Assembly (NCBI GenBank): GCA_937944405.1
Contig: CALDYR010000062.1
Coordinates: 16,003 to 80,002 of the forward strand
DNA: 64,000 bases
Direction: 5' to 3'
DNA from: an uncultured Pirellulaceae bacterium
GTDB lineage: Bacteria > Planctomycetota > Planctomycetia > Pirellulales > Pirellulaceae
This document shows positions 9,508-17,732 of the stretch, in pieces. The position numbers were made by a program, and so were the translations under genes. Within the stretch, counting starts at the first letter, position 1. Each line of letters opens with the position of its first letter. The notes under the pieces were generated by a model, which was given only the letters and a program-made list of their open reading frames with translations, ran no database searches and was not told the DNA's origin.

Positions 9508-10506
9508 ATGAATTATTCTTTCAGTTCCAGACTCTTGATTGCACTGGCAGGCACGGTTGCCACTGCGTCAACCGCATCACCTGTCTTTGCAGGCAGCAAT
9601 GCGACCGGAGGTACGACAGTGAACACTGAAACGGTTGTCTTGGGAGGGCCGTTCAACCACAGCGGCGTGGTCGGCAGCGTAGGCAACTCTACAACAACCG
9701 CTACGTTTACTGGTGGCTTCGTGGCAAACGAGATTCGCATCTCTGGGACAACGACTTCAACCAATCCGATTACCTTTGGGTCTGAGGCAAGGATCTTTAT
9801 TACCGATCCTGGAGCTACGACAACTTTCTTGTCCCCAATAGCCGGTCCCGGCGCAGCGTTTACAAGTTTTGATTTTGACATCTCTCAAGATCTCGCCGGC
9901 ACGTTTGCCGGTGGTATTGATCCAAACGGCACTTGGAATTTCGAGTTCATCGAAACCTTCAGTGATGTAGCGGGGGCAGATGCGATATCTTCGAATGTTG
10001 CAATCTCCTTTGACGAAGTTACTCCTGTTTCCGATCAGAATGGTGTTTTCGATCTGTTGGGTTTGGGAACCGTTGGGTCGTCCGCCAGCACGGTTGGCGA
10101 GTTTGCGGTTGGAGGACTGGTAGACTCATTCGCCTTTACGCTGACGGAGACCGGCCGTCTTACGGCGGTCACTGATGCCAATGCAGGAGGGTTCGTCGGA
10201 ACCGACGCCGATACCGAACTTTTCCTGTTGGACTCTACCGGTGCACTGGTCGTCACTGACGACGATGGTGGTACGGGTACGTTCAGCCAATTGAGCGATG
10301 TTTTACTTACTGCGGGAGACTATACGTTAGTTGTTGGTGCTTTCGATACGACCTTCGATACCGCCACTAACACACTTACAGCGGGTGCATCTACGGGGGA
10401 TTACTCTCTCAACGTTTCTTTCGCCGCTGTAGCTGTGCCCGAACCTGCTGCTACAGCGGTTCTTGCATTCGCAGGACTTTGCCTTTTCTCCCGGCGGCGT
10501 CGATAG
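9508..10506 (+). CDS. PEP-CTERM sorting domain protein, 332 aa
   Basis: A secreted protein with a signal peptide (cleavage near VFAGS, about residue 30), two probable beta-rich domains and a C-terminal PEP-CTERM tail (VPEPA, hydrophobic helix, then RRRR). The second half (about residues 190-300), with GLVDSFAFTLTETGRL and GDYTLVVGAFD, resembles the pre-peptidase C-terminal or DVUA0089 type of bacterial surface domain, probably a jelly-roll binding module. The start is the ATG at 9508 behind a strong GGAGAGGG site. It is the second PEP-CTERM gene within 3 kb; the two bodies are not obviously paralogous. Export through an exosortase encoded elsewhere is inferred. Confidence 0.85.
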   Translation: MNYSFSSRLLIALAGTVATASTASPVFAGSNATGGTTVNTETVVLGGPFNHSGVVGSVGNSTTTATFTGGFVANEIRISGTTTSTNPITFGSEARIFITDPGATTTFLSPIAGPGAAFTSFDFDISQDLAGTFAGGIDPNGTWNFEFIETFSDVAGADAISSNVAISFDEVTPVSDQNGVFDLLGLGTVGSSASTVGEFAVGGLVDSFAFTLTETGRLTAVTDANAGGFVGTDADTELFLLDSTGALVVTDDDGGTGTFSQLSDVLLTAGDYTLVVGAFDTTFDTATNTLTAGASTGDYSLNVSFAAVAVPEPAATAVLAFAGLCLFSRRRR

Positions 10507-10548
10507 AGACAGAAGCATGCTTTATCTGTGGCTTCTTGACAACCAGCG

Positions 10549-10572
10549 GTGTTTCGTTCGACCAAGAAACAC
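10549..10572 (+). terminator. Possible weak terminator hairpin after the PEP-CTERM gene
   Basis: GTGTTTC at 10549-10555 pairs with GAAACAC at 10566-10572 around a ten-base loop, about 45 bases after the stop codon. There is no T-tract directly after it, so intrinsic termination is uncertain. Confidence 0.3.
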
Positions 10573-10779
10573 GACGACTTTCCTAATCACGCCAGCAGTG
10601 ATCTAAATTTTTTTTACGGCAGCTTTGAGGATTGCAAATCCTTTGGCACCGTTTTAGGCCACGTGGTTGACGAACTAAGAAGCGTCAATCACTGGCGGCG
10701 TTTTCGGACATAGCGCAGACCACGTCGGCTTGGGTGGCTATCCCGCGCCCAACGGTTGGATCGAAAATCGGGACTGACT

Positions 10780-11030
10780 TAACGTGGACACGCCCAATAA
10801 CTTTGTCTGTGCCGCCGACATCATCGGCGGGAACTCCGGCAGTCCGGCGGTAAGCAAGGAACTGGAGTTAATAAGACTTAATCTTTGATGGCAATTTGAA
10901 TTCCTGTCGGCGGACTATCAATACGACGGTCGCGAGGCACGTGCGACCGAGGTTCAAAGCCCCGCGATTCTCGAACCGCTGCTGAAAGCCTACAACGCCA
11001 CCCATGTGGCCGATCAGTTAGGCAACCAAA
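10780..11030 (+). pseudogene. C-terminal relic of an S46-family dipeptidyl-peptidase
   Basis: From 10787 one frame reads DTPNNFVCAADIIGGNSGSP, which contains the catalytic serine motif GNSGSP of S46 (DPP7/DPP11) peptidases in its usual context. A frameshift and TGA follow near 10880, where a neighbouring frame supplies the expected IFDGN. The original frame then continues with SADYQYDGREARA and ILEPLLKAYNA, matching the family C-terminus (Y-D-x-R-x-A-R-A and a final helix). Upstream of 10780 there is a TGA and no match to the rest of the roughly 700-residue enzyme. This is the end of a degraded gene; no functional product is expected. Confidence 0.7.
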
Positions 11031-11147
11031 AACAAAGTCCAACTACGTCGCTAACATTTTGGTTTAAGGTGTCAGCGCGTTGTGAAAGATTTGCGGTCAT
11101 TGTGACGCAAGTGCACTGGGTGGCACCGCGCTCGACGGCGCGGTTGC

Positions 11148-11633
11148 CTACGCAAACTCCATCTGCTTCATATCAACGATTTGTTGGTACTTTTTCGTTT
11201 TCTGAAAGGTTTTGAATTTCCGCAACACCCAGTCGCGATCGACCGTTTCGTGGGTCCGGGCCAAGTAGGCCATCGCAAACGCTTCGTCATCGCCGTATTG
11301 ATCGGCGGAAAAGCTGACCCCACCTTTAAGCGGACATTCGGGCCATCGTGCGTACCAACGACAATAGTACTTAACACTGTCGCCTTTTCCATAAGTCGTC
11401 ATCCGCGGCCAAACGCCGACGACTCCCGACGAATTACGTTTGCTCATACGCCCTTTAGCCGGGGTGATTGGCGGTAACTCCTTTTTCATTTTGGCGACCC
11501 ACTTGTCAGCCGCGGCTTGGGCCTTGGTCCACGTTTTATGTTCTCGCAGGGTGAAGTTTTTTTGGATTGTTTTACCCTGTCGCATAATTCGTGCCATGAC
11601 ACATTTTGACACTTTATTTTTAGTGGTATTCAT
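11148..11633 (-). CDS. AP2/ERF-like domain protein of unknown function
   Basis: A basic 161-residue protein with no signal peptide or membrane helix. Residues about 67-130 follow the layout of AP2/ERF DNA-binding domains: an SGVVGVW start, a strand pair ending in YYCRWYARW, and an alanine-rich helix DDEAFAMAYLARTHE. Residues 10-50 look like a second small DNA-binding region (three strands and a helix with KAQAAADKWVAKMKK), similar to the N-terminal arm of phage integrases. AP2 domains in bacteria are mostly found in homing endonucleases and phage or planctomycete proteins; no nuclease motif is seen here. A DNA-binding role is inferred. It lies between a peptidase relic and rarA in a region of gene decay, which may point to horizontal origin. 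Confidence 0.6.
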   Translation of the reverse strand: MNTTKNKVSKCVMARIMRQGKTIQKNFTLREHKTWTKAQAAADKWVAKMKKELPPITPAKGRMSKRNSSGVVGVWPRMTTYGKGDSVKYYCRWYARWPECPLKGGVSFSADQYGDDEAFAMAYLARTHETVDRDWVLRKFKTFQKTKKYQQIVDMKQMEFA

Positions 11634-11966
11634 TAAAACTCAGGCTTGATATCGTGTGATAAGATTGAAATTTTTGGCTTTTTTATCGCAACCGGCAAGA
11701 ATAACCGGCAAGGAGGCGACGCAGCCGGTCCGGGGAAGTGGGACGACACGAAGTCGGGGGCGTAGTATATACAAACGCGCACAATTCGGTACGGTGAACT
11801 GTTATCAGAAACACGCACTGACAAAATTTTTTAGCGCCATTACTGACATTTTCAACCGTGCTTTGCCTGCGATCGATCGGCATCCTTTAGTTTAGAACTT
11901 GCCGACGACGATCATCAGGATCGATAGACTTTAGCGTCCATTCTATTTTTAAAAATAACGGTTTTC
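11634..11966. other. Intergenic stretch before rarA
   Basis: About 330 bases between the divergent AP2-like gene and rarA. It probably contains promoters for both. A short direct repeat (AACCGGCAAG twice, near 11688-11712) is the only pattern noticed; no gene is seen. Confidence 0.5.
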
Positions 11967-13292
11967 ATGTCTCTTTTCGAATCTGCTGAAAAAGCGCACC
12001 TTCAGTCGGCCAAGCCGTTGGCAGCCCGGATGCGTCCTCAGACAATCGATCAATTTATCGGCCAAGAACATATTTTAGGGGCGGGCAAACTGCTACGCCA
12101 ATTAGTGGCCGCTGACCGCATCAGCAGCGTGATTTTTTACGGACCTCCAGGTACCGGGAAAACAACGCTTGCTGGGCTTTTGGCCAATGTAACGCAACGC
12201 AAGTTCTTCAGAATCAACGCGGTTCTACACGGTGTTAAAGAGCTGCGAATGGTATTACAAGAAGCCCGTGACGAATTAGCAACCGGCGGGCGCGGGTCAC
12301 TGTTGTTCGTCGATGAGATCCACCGCTTTAATAAATCGCAACAGGATGCGATGTTGGCGGATGTTGAAAACGGCGTCGTTTCACTCATTGGCGCTACGAC
12401 TTCCAATCCGTTTTTTGCGGTCAACGGGGCGTTGGTCAGTCGCAGCCAAGTGTTCCAGTTCCAACCGCTATCTGCGGCCGAGATTAAAAAAACGATTCAC
12501 AATGCACTCCATGACAAAGTCAATGGATTAGGCCGCCAATCGATCACGCTGACCGATGAGTGTGAAACGTTTTTGGCTGAAATTTGCGACGGAGACGCTC
12601 GCAAAGCGCTTTCCATTTTGGAAACTGCCGTCATTGCGTCGGGATTGGGCATCCAACCGGTCACGTTGGAGAAAGAAGCCATCAAAGCCGCGGTCGGGCA
12701 GCGGGTTTTTCAATACGATGGCACCGGCGACGAACATTACGACTGCGCAAGCGCGTTGATCAAAAGCATCCGTGGCAGCGACGTCGACGCAGGACTGTAT
12801 TGGTTGGCTCGGATGCTCGAAGGAGGCGAAGACGTTCGGTTTCTTTGCCGCCGGTTAGTTATCTTGGCCAGTGAAGATGTTGGCAACGCTGATCCTCATG
12901 CGTTAGTCTTAGCGGTGGCTTGTTCACAAGCCTGCGAACAGATTGGATTACCGGAGTGCCAGTTGACCCTGTCACAAACGGTGGCTTATCTGGCGTGTGC
13001 CCCTAAATCCAATGCCGCCACGACAGCCATTAGCAGTGCCCGAAAGGATGTCCGCGAACAGCGTGTCCTGCCGGTGCCGCGTTCACTCCGCGACAGCCAC
13101 TTTCGCGAGGCCAATCAACTGGGGCATGGAACTGGATATCAAAACGCGCATTCCGCCGAAGATGGCGTTGCGGCCCAAGACTATCTTGGCGTGGACCGGA
13201 CCTACTACCTGCCGGTGGACCGCGGATTCGAATCCGAATTGCAGCAACGCCTACTGAAGATCCGAAAAAAACTGAAAGAGAAGCCCACTTAA
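11967..13292 (+). CDS. rarA: Replication-associated recombination protein A (AAA+ ATPase)
   Basis: RarA/MgsA (WRNIP1 homolog), a tetrameric clamp-loader-like ATPase that acts at stalled replication forks. The AAA+ core is complete: Walker A GPPGTGKT at residues 59-66, Walker B LLFVDEIHRF with D116 and E117, and sensor 1 GATTSNPFF. The C-terminal tetramerisation region is present, with the family stretch RLVILASEDVGNADP and LACAPKSN. Length (441 residues) is normal. The ATG at 11967 gives the expected N-terminus, with the family motif LAARMRPQTIDQFIGQ. It appears to be transcribed alone; the next gene starts 220 bases downstream with its own ribosome-binding site. Confidence 0.95.
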   Translation: MSLFESAEKAHLQSAKPLAARMRPQTIDQFIGQEHILGAGKLLRQLVAADRISSVIFYGPPGTGKTTLAGLLANVTQRKFFRINAVLHGVKELRMVLQEARDELATGGRGSLLFVDEIHRFNKSQQDAMLADVENGVVSLIGATTSNPFFAVNGALVSRSQVFQFQPLSAAEIKKTIHNALHDKVNGLGRQSITLTDECETFLAEICDGDARKALSILETAVIASGLGIQPVTLEKEAIKAAVGQRVFQYDGTGDEHYDCASALIKSIRGSDVDAGLYWLARMLEGGEDVRFLCRRLVILASEDVGNADPHALVLAVACSQACEQIGLPECQLTLSQTVAYLACAPKSNAATTAISSARKDVREQRVLPVPRSLRDSHFREANQLGHGTGYQNAHSAEDGVAAQDYLGVDRTYYLPVDRGFESELQQRLLKIRKKLKEKPT

Positions 13293-13511
13293 CAGACGCT
13301 CTTTTGAAGATGGTAATCACTCGCCGATGCTGGGTTTAAGGGGCCCGAAATTCCGAAGTGCGTATTGTTTTAGCGTCACGCTATCACTTTTGCCGCCCGC
13401 AAGATCAATCTATCTGGGCAACTGCAAATTTGCTAACGTCAACCGTAATGTGGAGCCGGTTCTAGGATGGGATTGGTAAAAATTTGAAGAAATCGAGTCA
13501 GGAGGACTCAA

Positions 13512-15311
13512 GTGCATTCTCTTAAAAGTACCGGAATCGCGGTTTTGCTATTGGCTGTCTCTATCGGTCTTTATCAGTTTTCGGCCAACGACGAACCTTC
13601 CTCCAATATCGATTTGACTACCGAGTTGGGAATCTCTGATGGCAGCTCGCCGGCGTTCGGCCAGCAACCCTTTCAAGGGCAGGCTTTTAACGGGCAGCCC
13701 TTCAACAACCAACCCTTCAGCGGTGGCCAACCATTACCCGGTAGCCAACCTTTACCCGGTAGCCAACCATTACCCGGTGGCCAATCCTTCCAAAACAACT
13801 TTGGCGGCCCCCCTCCATTGAACGGACAATTAGTGTCCTCCCAGAGGTTTCCCCAGCAAACGTTGCAAGGACCGGCCCAAGGAACCCAGAACCGATATCC
13901 CTTCCAACAGCAATTCCCGCAACCGCCAAATCAAAACGTTGGAAACAACGCTGGCTTTGCGAGCAATCCCAGTTTTACCAACACTCCCTCGGTGCCAGCG
14001 GTCCAATCTCGCCAACCGACTGCCGGTTCTAGTTTTGAACAGTTGCGTAACAAATTCAATCAAACCGCTACCAGCACGATCAATTCTGCAACCCAACAAG
14101 CCAAAACACAGTTCAACAGTTTGCAGAATCAAACGGTAAACGAGTTTCAACAAAACATGCCCGACCTATCGGCAGCAACACAGGCCACTCGGCAAATTAG
14201 CCAACCCGGTCGGGACGAAGGTCTGATCGAAGCCTTGCAAGCGGAATTCGCTAGCGCTGCAGAGAATACCTCGATCAACACCAACGCCGGTGCTGACTTT
14301 GCCCTACCACCGATGCAAGAATCCGCTGAAATCAAGATCAACAACGACTTCAGTAGTAACGACTTTAGTAGTAACGACTTCAGTAGTAACGACTTCAGTA
14401 GTAACGACTTTAACAGTAACGACTTCAGTCCCGAACTCAACGCTGAACCTATTAAAGCTCAACCTATCGAACTCAACAACGAAGCGGAAAACCGTTTGGT
14501 GTCTGAACAGAGCCCCATCAGCAAAGAGGGATTTGATATGGACTTCGATGTCAAACAGGCCAACGTCGTTCCGGATTTCGATTCTATGGACACCCCGAAC
14601 GTGTCCAACATCGACCAAGCGTGGACGGTGGTTGAAAAGATGGTCGAGGAGAAAGACTTCCGTGGTTCATTGGCGGTGCTGACTCGGTTTTACCGTAACG
14701 ATGATCTCTCTGCGGTGCAGCGGACCAAGCTCAACGATTGGTTGGACGCCCTAGCAGGAAAAGTCATTTACTCCACCGAACATCACTTCACCACGACCGC
14801 TTATAAGATGCAAGCCGGCGAGACGCTTGCCGACATCGCCAATCGATGGCAAGTGCCGGCCCAGGTCGTTTATAACATCAACCGCAAACAGATCGGCAAT
14901 AACCCCGATGTGACTGCAGGCACCGAACTGAAAATCATCAACGGCCCCTTCCACGCCGAAGTGGATATGAGTTCGCAAACGCTGACCCTGTTTTTAAAAG
15001 ATCTATACGCCGGTCGCTTTCCGGTGAAGCTGGGAATCTCCGGTAACCCGCGCCCGGGTGATTACCAAGTTGTCGCAAAATCGGTCCAAGGTCACACCTG
15101 GCGCGACGCTGATGGAAATGACTTCCCACCGGGATCACCCGAAAATGGCTATGGCCCATATTGGATCGGGATGACGGGCAGCCTTTGCATCCACGTCGTC
15201 AAAGCCGACGAAACTCCCGGCCATTCTGGGTGCATCGGCCTCTCAGAAAAAGACGCCAAAGACATCTTTGGCATACTGGCCAACCGGTCAACAGTAAAGG
15301 TTGTTCAGTAA
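13512..15311 (+). CDS. LysM and L,D-transpeptidase (YkuD) protein with long low-complexity linker
   Basis: A 599-residue envelope protein that probably cross-links or anchors peptidoglycan. It starts at GTG 13512 behind a strong AGGAGG site. A signal anchor lies at residues 8-23. Residues 50-330 are low in complexity (Q, N, P, S, F), with tandem QPLPGS units near 65-92 and SSNDF units near 278-306. A LysM domain lies at about 431-478 and a YkuD catalytic domain at about 480-599. The catalytic C574 is present but in HSGCIGL: the usual order S-H-G-C-I-R is changed, and the arginine is glycine. Activity is likely but unproven. Planctomycetes were long thought to lack peptidoglycan and are now known to have it. 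An intrinsic terminator follows the gene. Confidence 0.85.
   Translation: MHSLKSTGIAVLLLAVSIGLYQFSANDEPSSNIDLTTELGISDGSSPAFGQQPFQGQAFNGQPFNNQPFSGGQPLPGSQPLPGSQPLPGGQSFQNNFGGPPPLNGQLVSSQRFPQQTLQGPAQGTQNRYPFQQQFPQPPNQNVGNNAGFASNPSFTNTPSVPAVQSRQPTAGSSFEQLRNKFNQTATSTINSATQQAKTQFNSLQNQTVNEFQQNMPDLSAATQATRQISQPGRDEGLIEALQAEFASAAENTSINTNAGADFALPPMQESAEIKINNDFSSNDFSSNDFSSNDFSSNDFNSNDFSPELNAEPIKAQPIELNNEAENRLVSEQSPISKEGFDMDFDVKQANVVPDFDSMDTPNVSNIDQAWTVVEKMVEEKDFRGSLAVLTRFYRNDDLSAVQRTKLNDWLDALAGKVIYSTEHHFTTTAYKMQAGETLADIANRWQVPAQVVYNINRKQIGNNPDVTAGTELKIINGPFHAEVDMSSQTLTLFLKDLYAGRFPVKLGISGNPRPGDYQVVAKSVQGHTWRDADGNDFPPGSPENGYGPYWIGMTGSLCIHVVKADETPGHSGCIGLSEKDAKDIFGILANRSTVKVVQ
13720..13790 (+). repeat. 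Tandem repeat coding for QPLPGS units
   Basis: Three to four near-identical 18-base units, each containing CCATTACCCGGTAGCCAA or a close variant, inside the L,D-transpeptidase gene. They encode a proline-glutamine linker. Copy number may vary between strains. Confidence 0.75.
14343..14428 (+). repeat. Tandem 15-base repeat coding for SSNDF units
   Basis: Five to six copies of the unit AGTAGTAACGACTTC, with one or two base changes per copy, inside the L,D-transpeptidase gene. The repeat length is a multiple of three, so expansion or contraction keeps the frame. It lengthens an acidic, flexible linker before the LysM domain. Confidence 0.85.
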
Positions 15312-15368
15312 ACCAAAGTTCGATGGCATTGACCGTCGCTGGTGAAGACAGACACAAAATGCGAACCC

Positions 15369-15398
15369 AACCCAGCCAATACTCTGCTGGGTTTCTTT
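15369..15398 (+). terminator. Intrinsic terminator of the L,D-transpeptidase gene
   Basis: AACCCAGC at 15369-15376 pairs perfectly with GCTGGGTT at 15386-15393 around a nine-base loop. A T-rich tail (TCTTTA) follows. It lies 58 bases after the stop codon. Confidence 0.7.
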
Positions 15399-15555
15399 AC
15401 GCGCTGTTCGAATTCAATCGCTACGATAAGGTGATTACCGTTTTCGACGCCCGACGTCATCGTTGCGGTCGCCCCGATTATAAAACATTGCTTTAAAAGC
15501 ACTGACAGGCGATTTCAAATCCGTCTATCCAACGGCCAGTGGCCAAATTTCTAAC

Positions 15556-17451
15556 ATGCAAAAAATCTCCGTCGCCATTTCCTCTGTCGCCTTGGTTCTG
15601 GTTTGTTTTTCGAAACTCCTGATCGCCCAGCAGCTGCCCGGGGCTGATCGCATCATGGCAATGTATTCAAAATCAGAGGTGCGTATCCCAATGCGCGACG
15701 GCACGACGTTGTTTACGGCGATCTATACACCGCGCGATCGCAGCCAAAACTACCCCATCATGCTGATGCGTACCCCTTATGGTTGCCAGCCTTACGGAGA
15801 AGATCGCTACCGACCCCGCATCGGTCCATCGTCAATCGTCGAAGACGAAGGATATATCTTTGTCCATCAAGACGTTCGTGGACGATGGATGTCCGAAGGA
15901 AGTTTCGACAATATGCGGCCTCATGTCCTCGGTGACTCGCAACTCGACGAAAGCTCAGATACTTTCGACACGATCGATTGGCTGGTTAAAAACGTCCCAG
16001 CCAACAACGGCAGAGTCGGCATGTGGGGTATTTCGTATCCGGGTTTTTACTGCGCCGCAGCGTTGGCGGAACAACATCCGGCGCTTGCATGTTCGTCGCC
16101 CCAGGCGCCCATCTCCGATTTCTTCTTCGACGATTTCCATCACCACGGCGCCTACCTGCTCAGTTACCTTTTCGCGACCAATACCTTTGGCTATCAGCAC
16201 GACGGGCCGTCGAACTGGAAATGGTACTCCGAACTGGCGCCCTCACAACAAGATCCGTGGAAGTTTTATTTTGAACTTCTACCGCTACGCAAGGTTGAAA
16301 AGATGCTGCCCGAAGGTAACGAATTTTGGCGGCAGTTAACCGAACACCCCAATTACGATTCCTTTTGGAAATCACGAAACATTTTGCCCCACCTCCGTGG
16401 CGTGAAAGCCGGCGTGATGACGGTGGGAGGCCTGTTCGACGCTGAAGATCTTTACGGTCCGCTGAACATTTACCGGTCACTTGAACGCAACAATCCAGAC
16501 ATGTTCAACATTTTGGTGATGGGGCCGTGGGCTCATGGTGATTGGTCAACGAGAAGCAATAAAAACCAGCGCGTCGGTTCGATTGAATTCGGCGCCGGCA
16601 TCGCCAGCGACTATCAAAAGTCGGTAGAGGCACCGTTTTTTCGCCACTTTCTCAAAGGGTCACCGGAGCGACCTGAATTCGAAGCGCTAATGTACGACAC
16701 CGGTACGCACCAATGGGAGAAATATCGAAAGTGGCCGCCGGCAAACGCCCAAACGTTACGACTACACTTCACGCCGGAAAAGACTCTCAGCCCGCAACCG
16801 CCAACGAACAACGAACCGCGAGCCTTTCTCAGTTTCCTTAGCGACCCGTTTGATCCTGTTCCCTATCGTGAAAAAGAAAAAATCAAGTTTCGATTTACGC
16901 CACGGAATTATATGACTGACGACCAACGTTTCGCTTCAGCGCGTGATGACGTTCTGGTATTCCAAACAAATCCACTTCAACAACCGTTGAAGTTGACCGG
17001 AGATCTTTTGAGCCACCTGCGTGTATCGACGTCTCAGTCGGATGCTGATTGGATCGTAAAATTGATCGACGTCTACCCTGACAACGATGTCACGACGCCA
17101 AACCTTGATTCCGATCAACATCAGCCCTCATTCGCCGGGTACCAACAAATGGTTCGCAGCGACGTGATCCGAGGCCGATTCCGAAACAGTTACCAGACGC
17201 CCGAACCCTTCACTCCCGGAAACATTGAAACGGTCGAACTGCCGTTACAAGACGTTCATCACACCTTTAAAACAGGTCACCGAATCATGGTCCACGTCCA
17301 AAGCACTTGGTTTCCGCTGATCGACCGTAACCCTCAGAAGTACGTTGACAACATTTTCAAAGCCGAAAAAGAGGACTACGTCGCCGCCGAACATCGCGTC
17401 TATTGCAGCGGCAGCGACGGCAGCTTTATCGAGATGAAAATCACGCGGTAG
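15556..17451 (+). CDS. CocE/NonD family hydrolase (X-Pro dipeptidyl-peptidase S15-like), secreted
   Basis: A 631-residue alpha/beta hydrolase of the cocaine-esterase/glutaryl-7-ACA acylase type. A signal peptide covers residues 1-24. The nucleophile is S160 in the elbow GISYPG; the acid is probably the aspartate in VGGLFDAEDLYGP and the base the histidine in GPWAHGDWS, both in the usual places. The C-terminal third (from about residue 430) is the jelly-roll domain of the family, with PVPYREKEK and the late motif HRIMVHVQSTWFP. The substrate cannot be told from sequence; esters, amides or X-Pro peptides are all possible. The protein would act outside the cytoplasm. It stands alone, followed by a convergent gene cluster. 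Confidence 0.9.
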   Translation: MQKISVAISSVALVLVCFSKLLIAQQLPGADRIMAMYSKSEVRIPMRDGTTLFTAIYTPRDRSQNYPIMLMRTPYGCQPYGEDRYRPRIGPSSIVEDEGYIFVHQDVRGRWMSEGSFDNMRPHVLGDSQLDESSDTFDTIDWLVKNVPANNGRVGMWGISYPGFYCAAALAEQHPALACSSPQAPISDFFFDDFHHHGAYLLSYLFATNTFGYQHDGPSNWKWYSELAPSQQDPWKFYFELLPLRKVEKMLPEGNEFWRQLTEHPNYDSFWKSRNILPHLRGVKAGVMTVGGLFDAEDLYGPLNIYRSLERNNPDMFNILVMGPWAHGDWSTRSNKNQRVGSIEFGAGIASDYQKSVEAPFFRHFLKGSPERPEFEALMYDTGTHQWEKYRKWPPANAQTLRLHFTPEKTLSPQPPTNNEPRAFLSFLSDPFDPVPYREKEKIKFRFTPRNYMTDDQRFASARDDVLVFQTNPLQQPLKLTGDLLSHLRVSTSQSDADWIVKLIDVYPDNDVTTPNLDSDQHQPSFAGYQQMVRSDVIRGRFRNSYQTPEPFTPGNIETVELPLQDVHHTFKTGHRIMVHVQSTWFPLIDRNPQKYVDNIFKAEKEDYVAAEHRVYCSGSDGSFIEMKITR

Positions 17452-17461
17452 TGGAAGCGTG

Positions 17462-17482
17462 GGAGTGATTTTGCATCACTCC
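17462..17482. terminator. Hairpin between convergent genes
   Basis: GGAGTGAT at 17462-17469 and ATCACTCC at 17475-17482 form a perfect eight-base stem with a five-base loop, 10 bases after the stop of the CocE-type gene. It lacks a T-tract on either side, so it may act as an RNA 3' end stabiliser or weak terminator. The remaining 250 bases to 17732 show no gene. Confidence 0.4.
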
Positions 17483-17732
17483 AAATCGCGGCTACCCAAA
17501 AGACAGTGCGGCAACACCAAGCGGGATCACAAACGATCATCCGGCACACAGCATCTCCAACGCATCGCCTTCCCAGCATCTCAACGTAATCTCCAACACA
17601 CTCCACGCTGACAAATAGAATGGGGCTCACTCTCGACGGCACCAACGCCAAACCACGCATCCGAACGTGCTAAAGATGACCGGGCGATAGGAGGGGGCAA
17701 GCGCTAAAAATCAAGCGCTGCCTCGTCACCGG

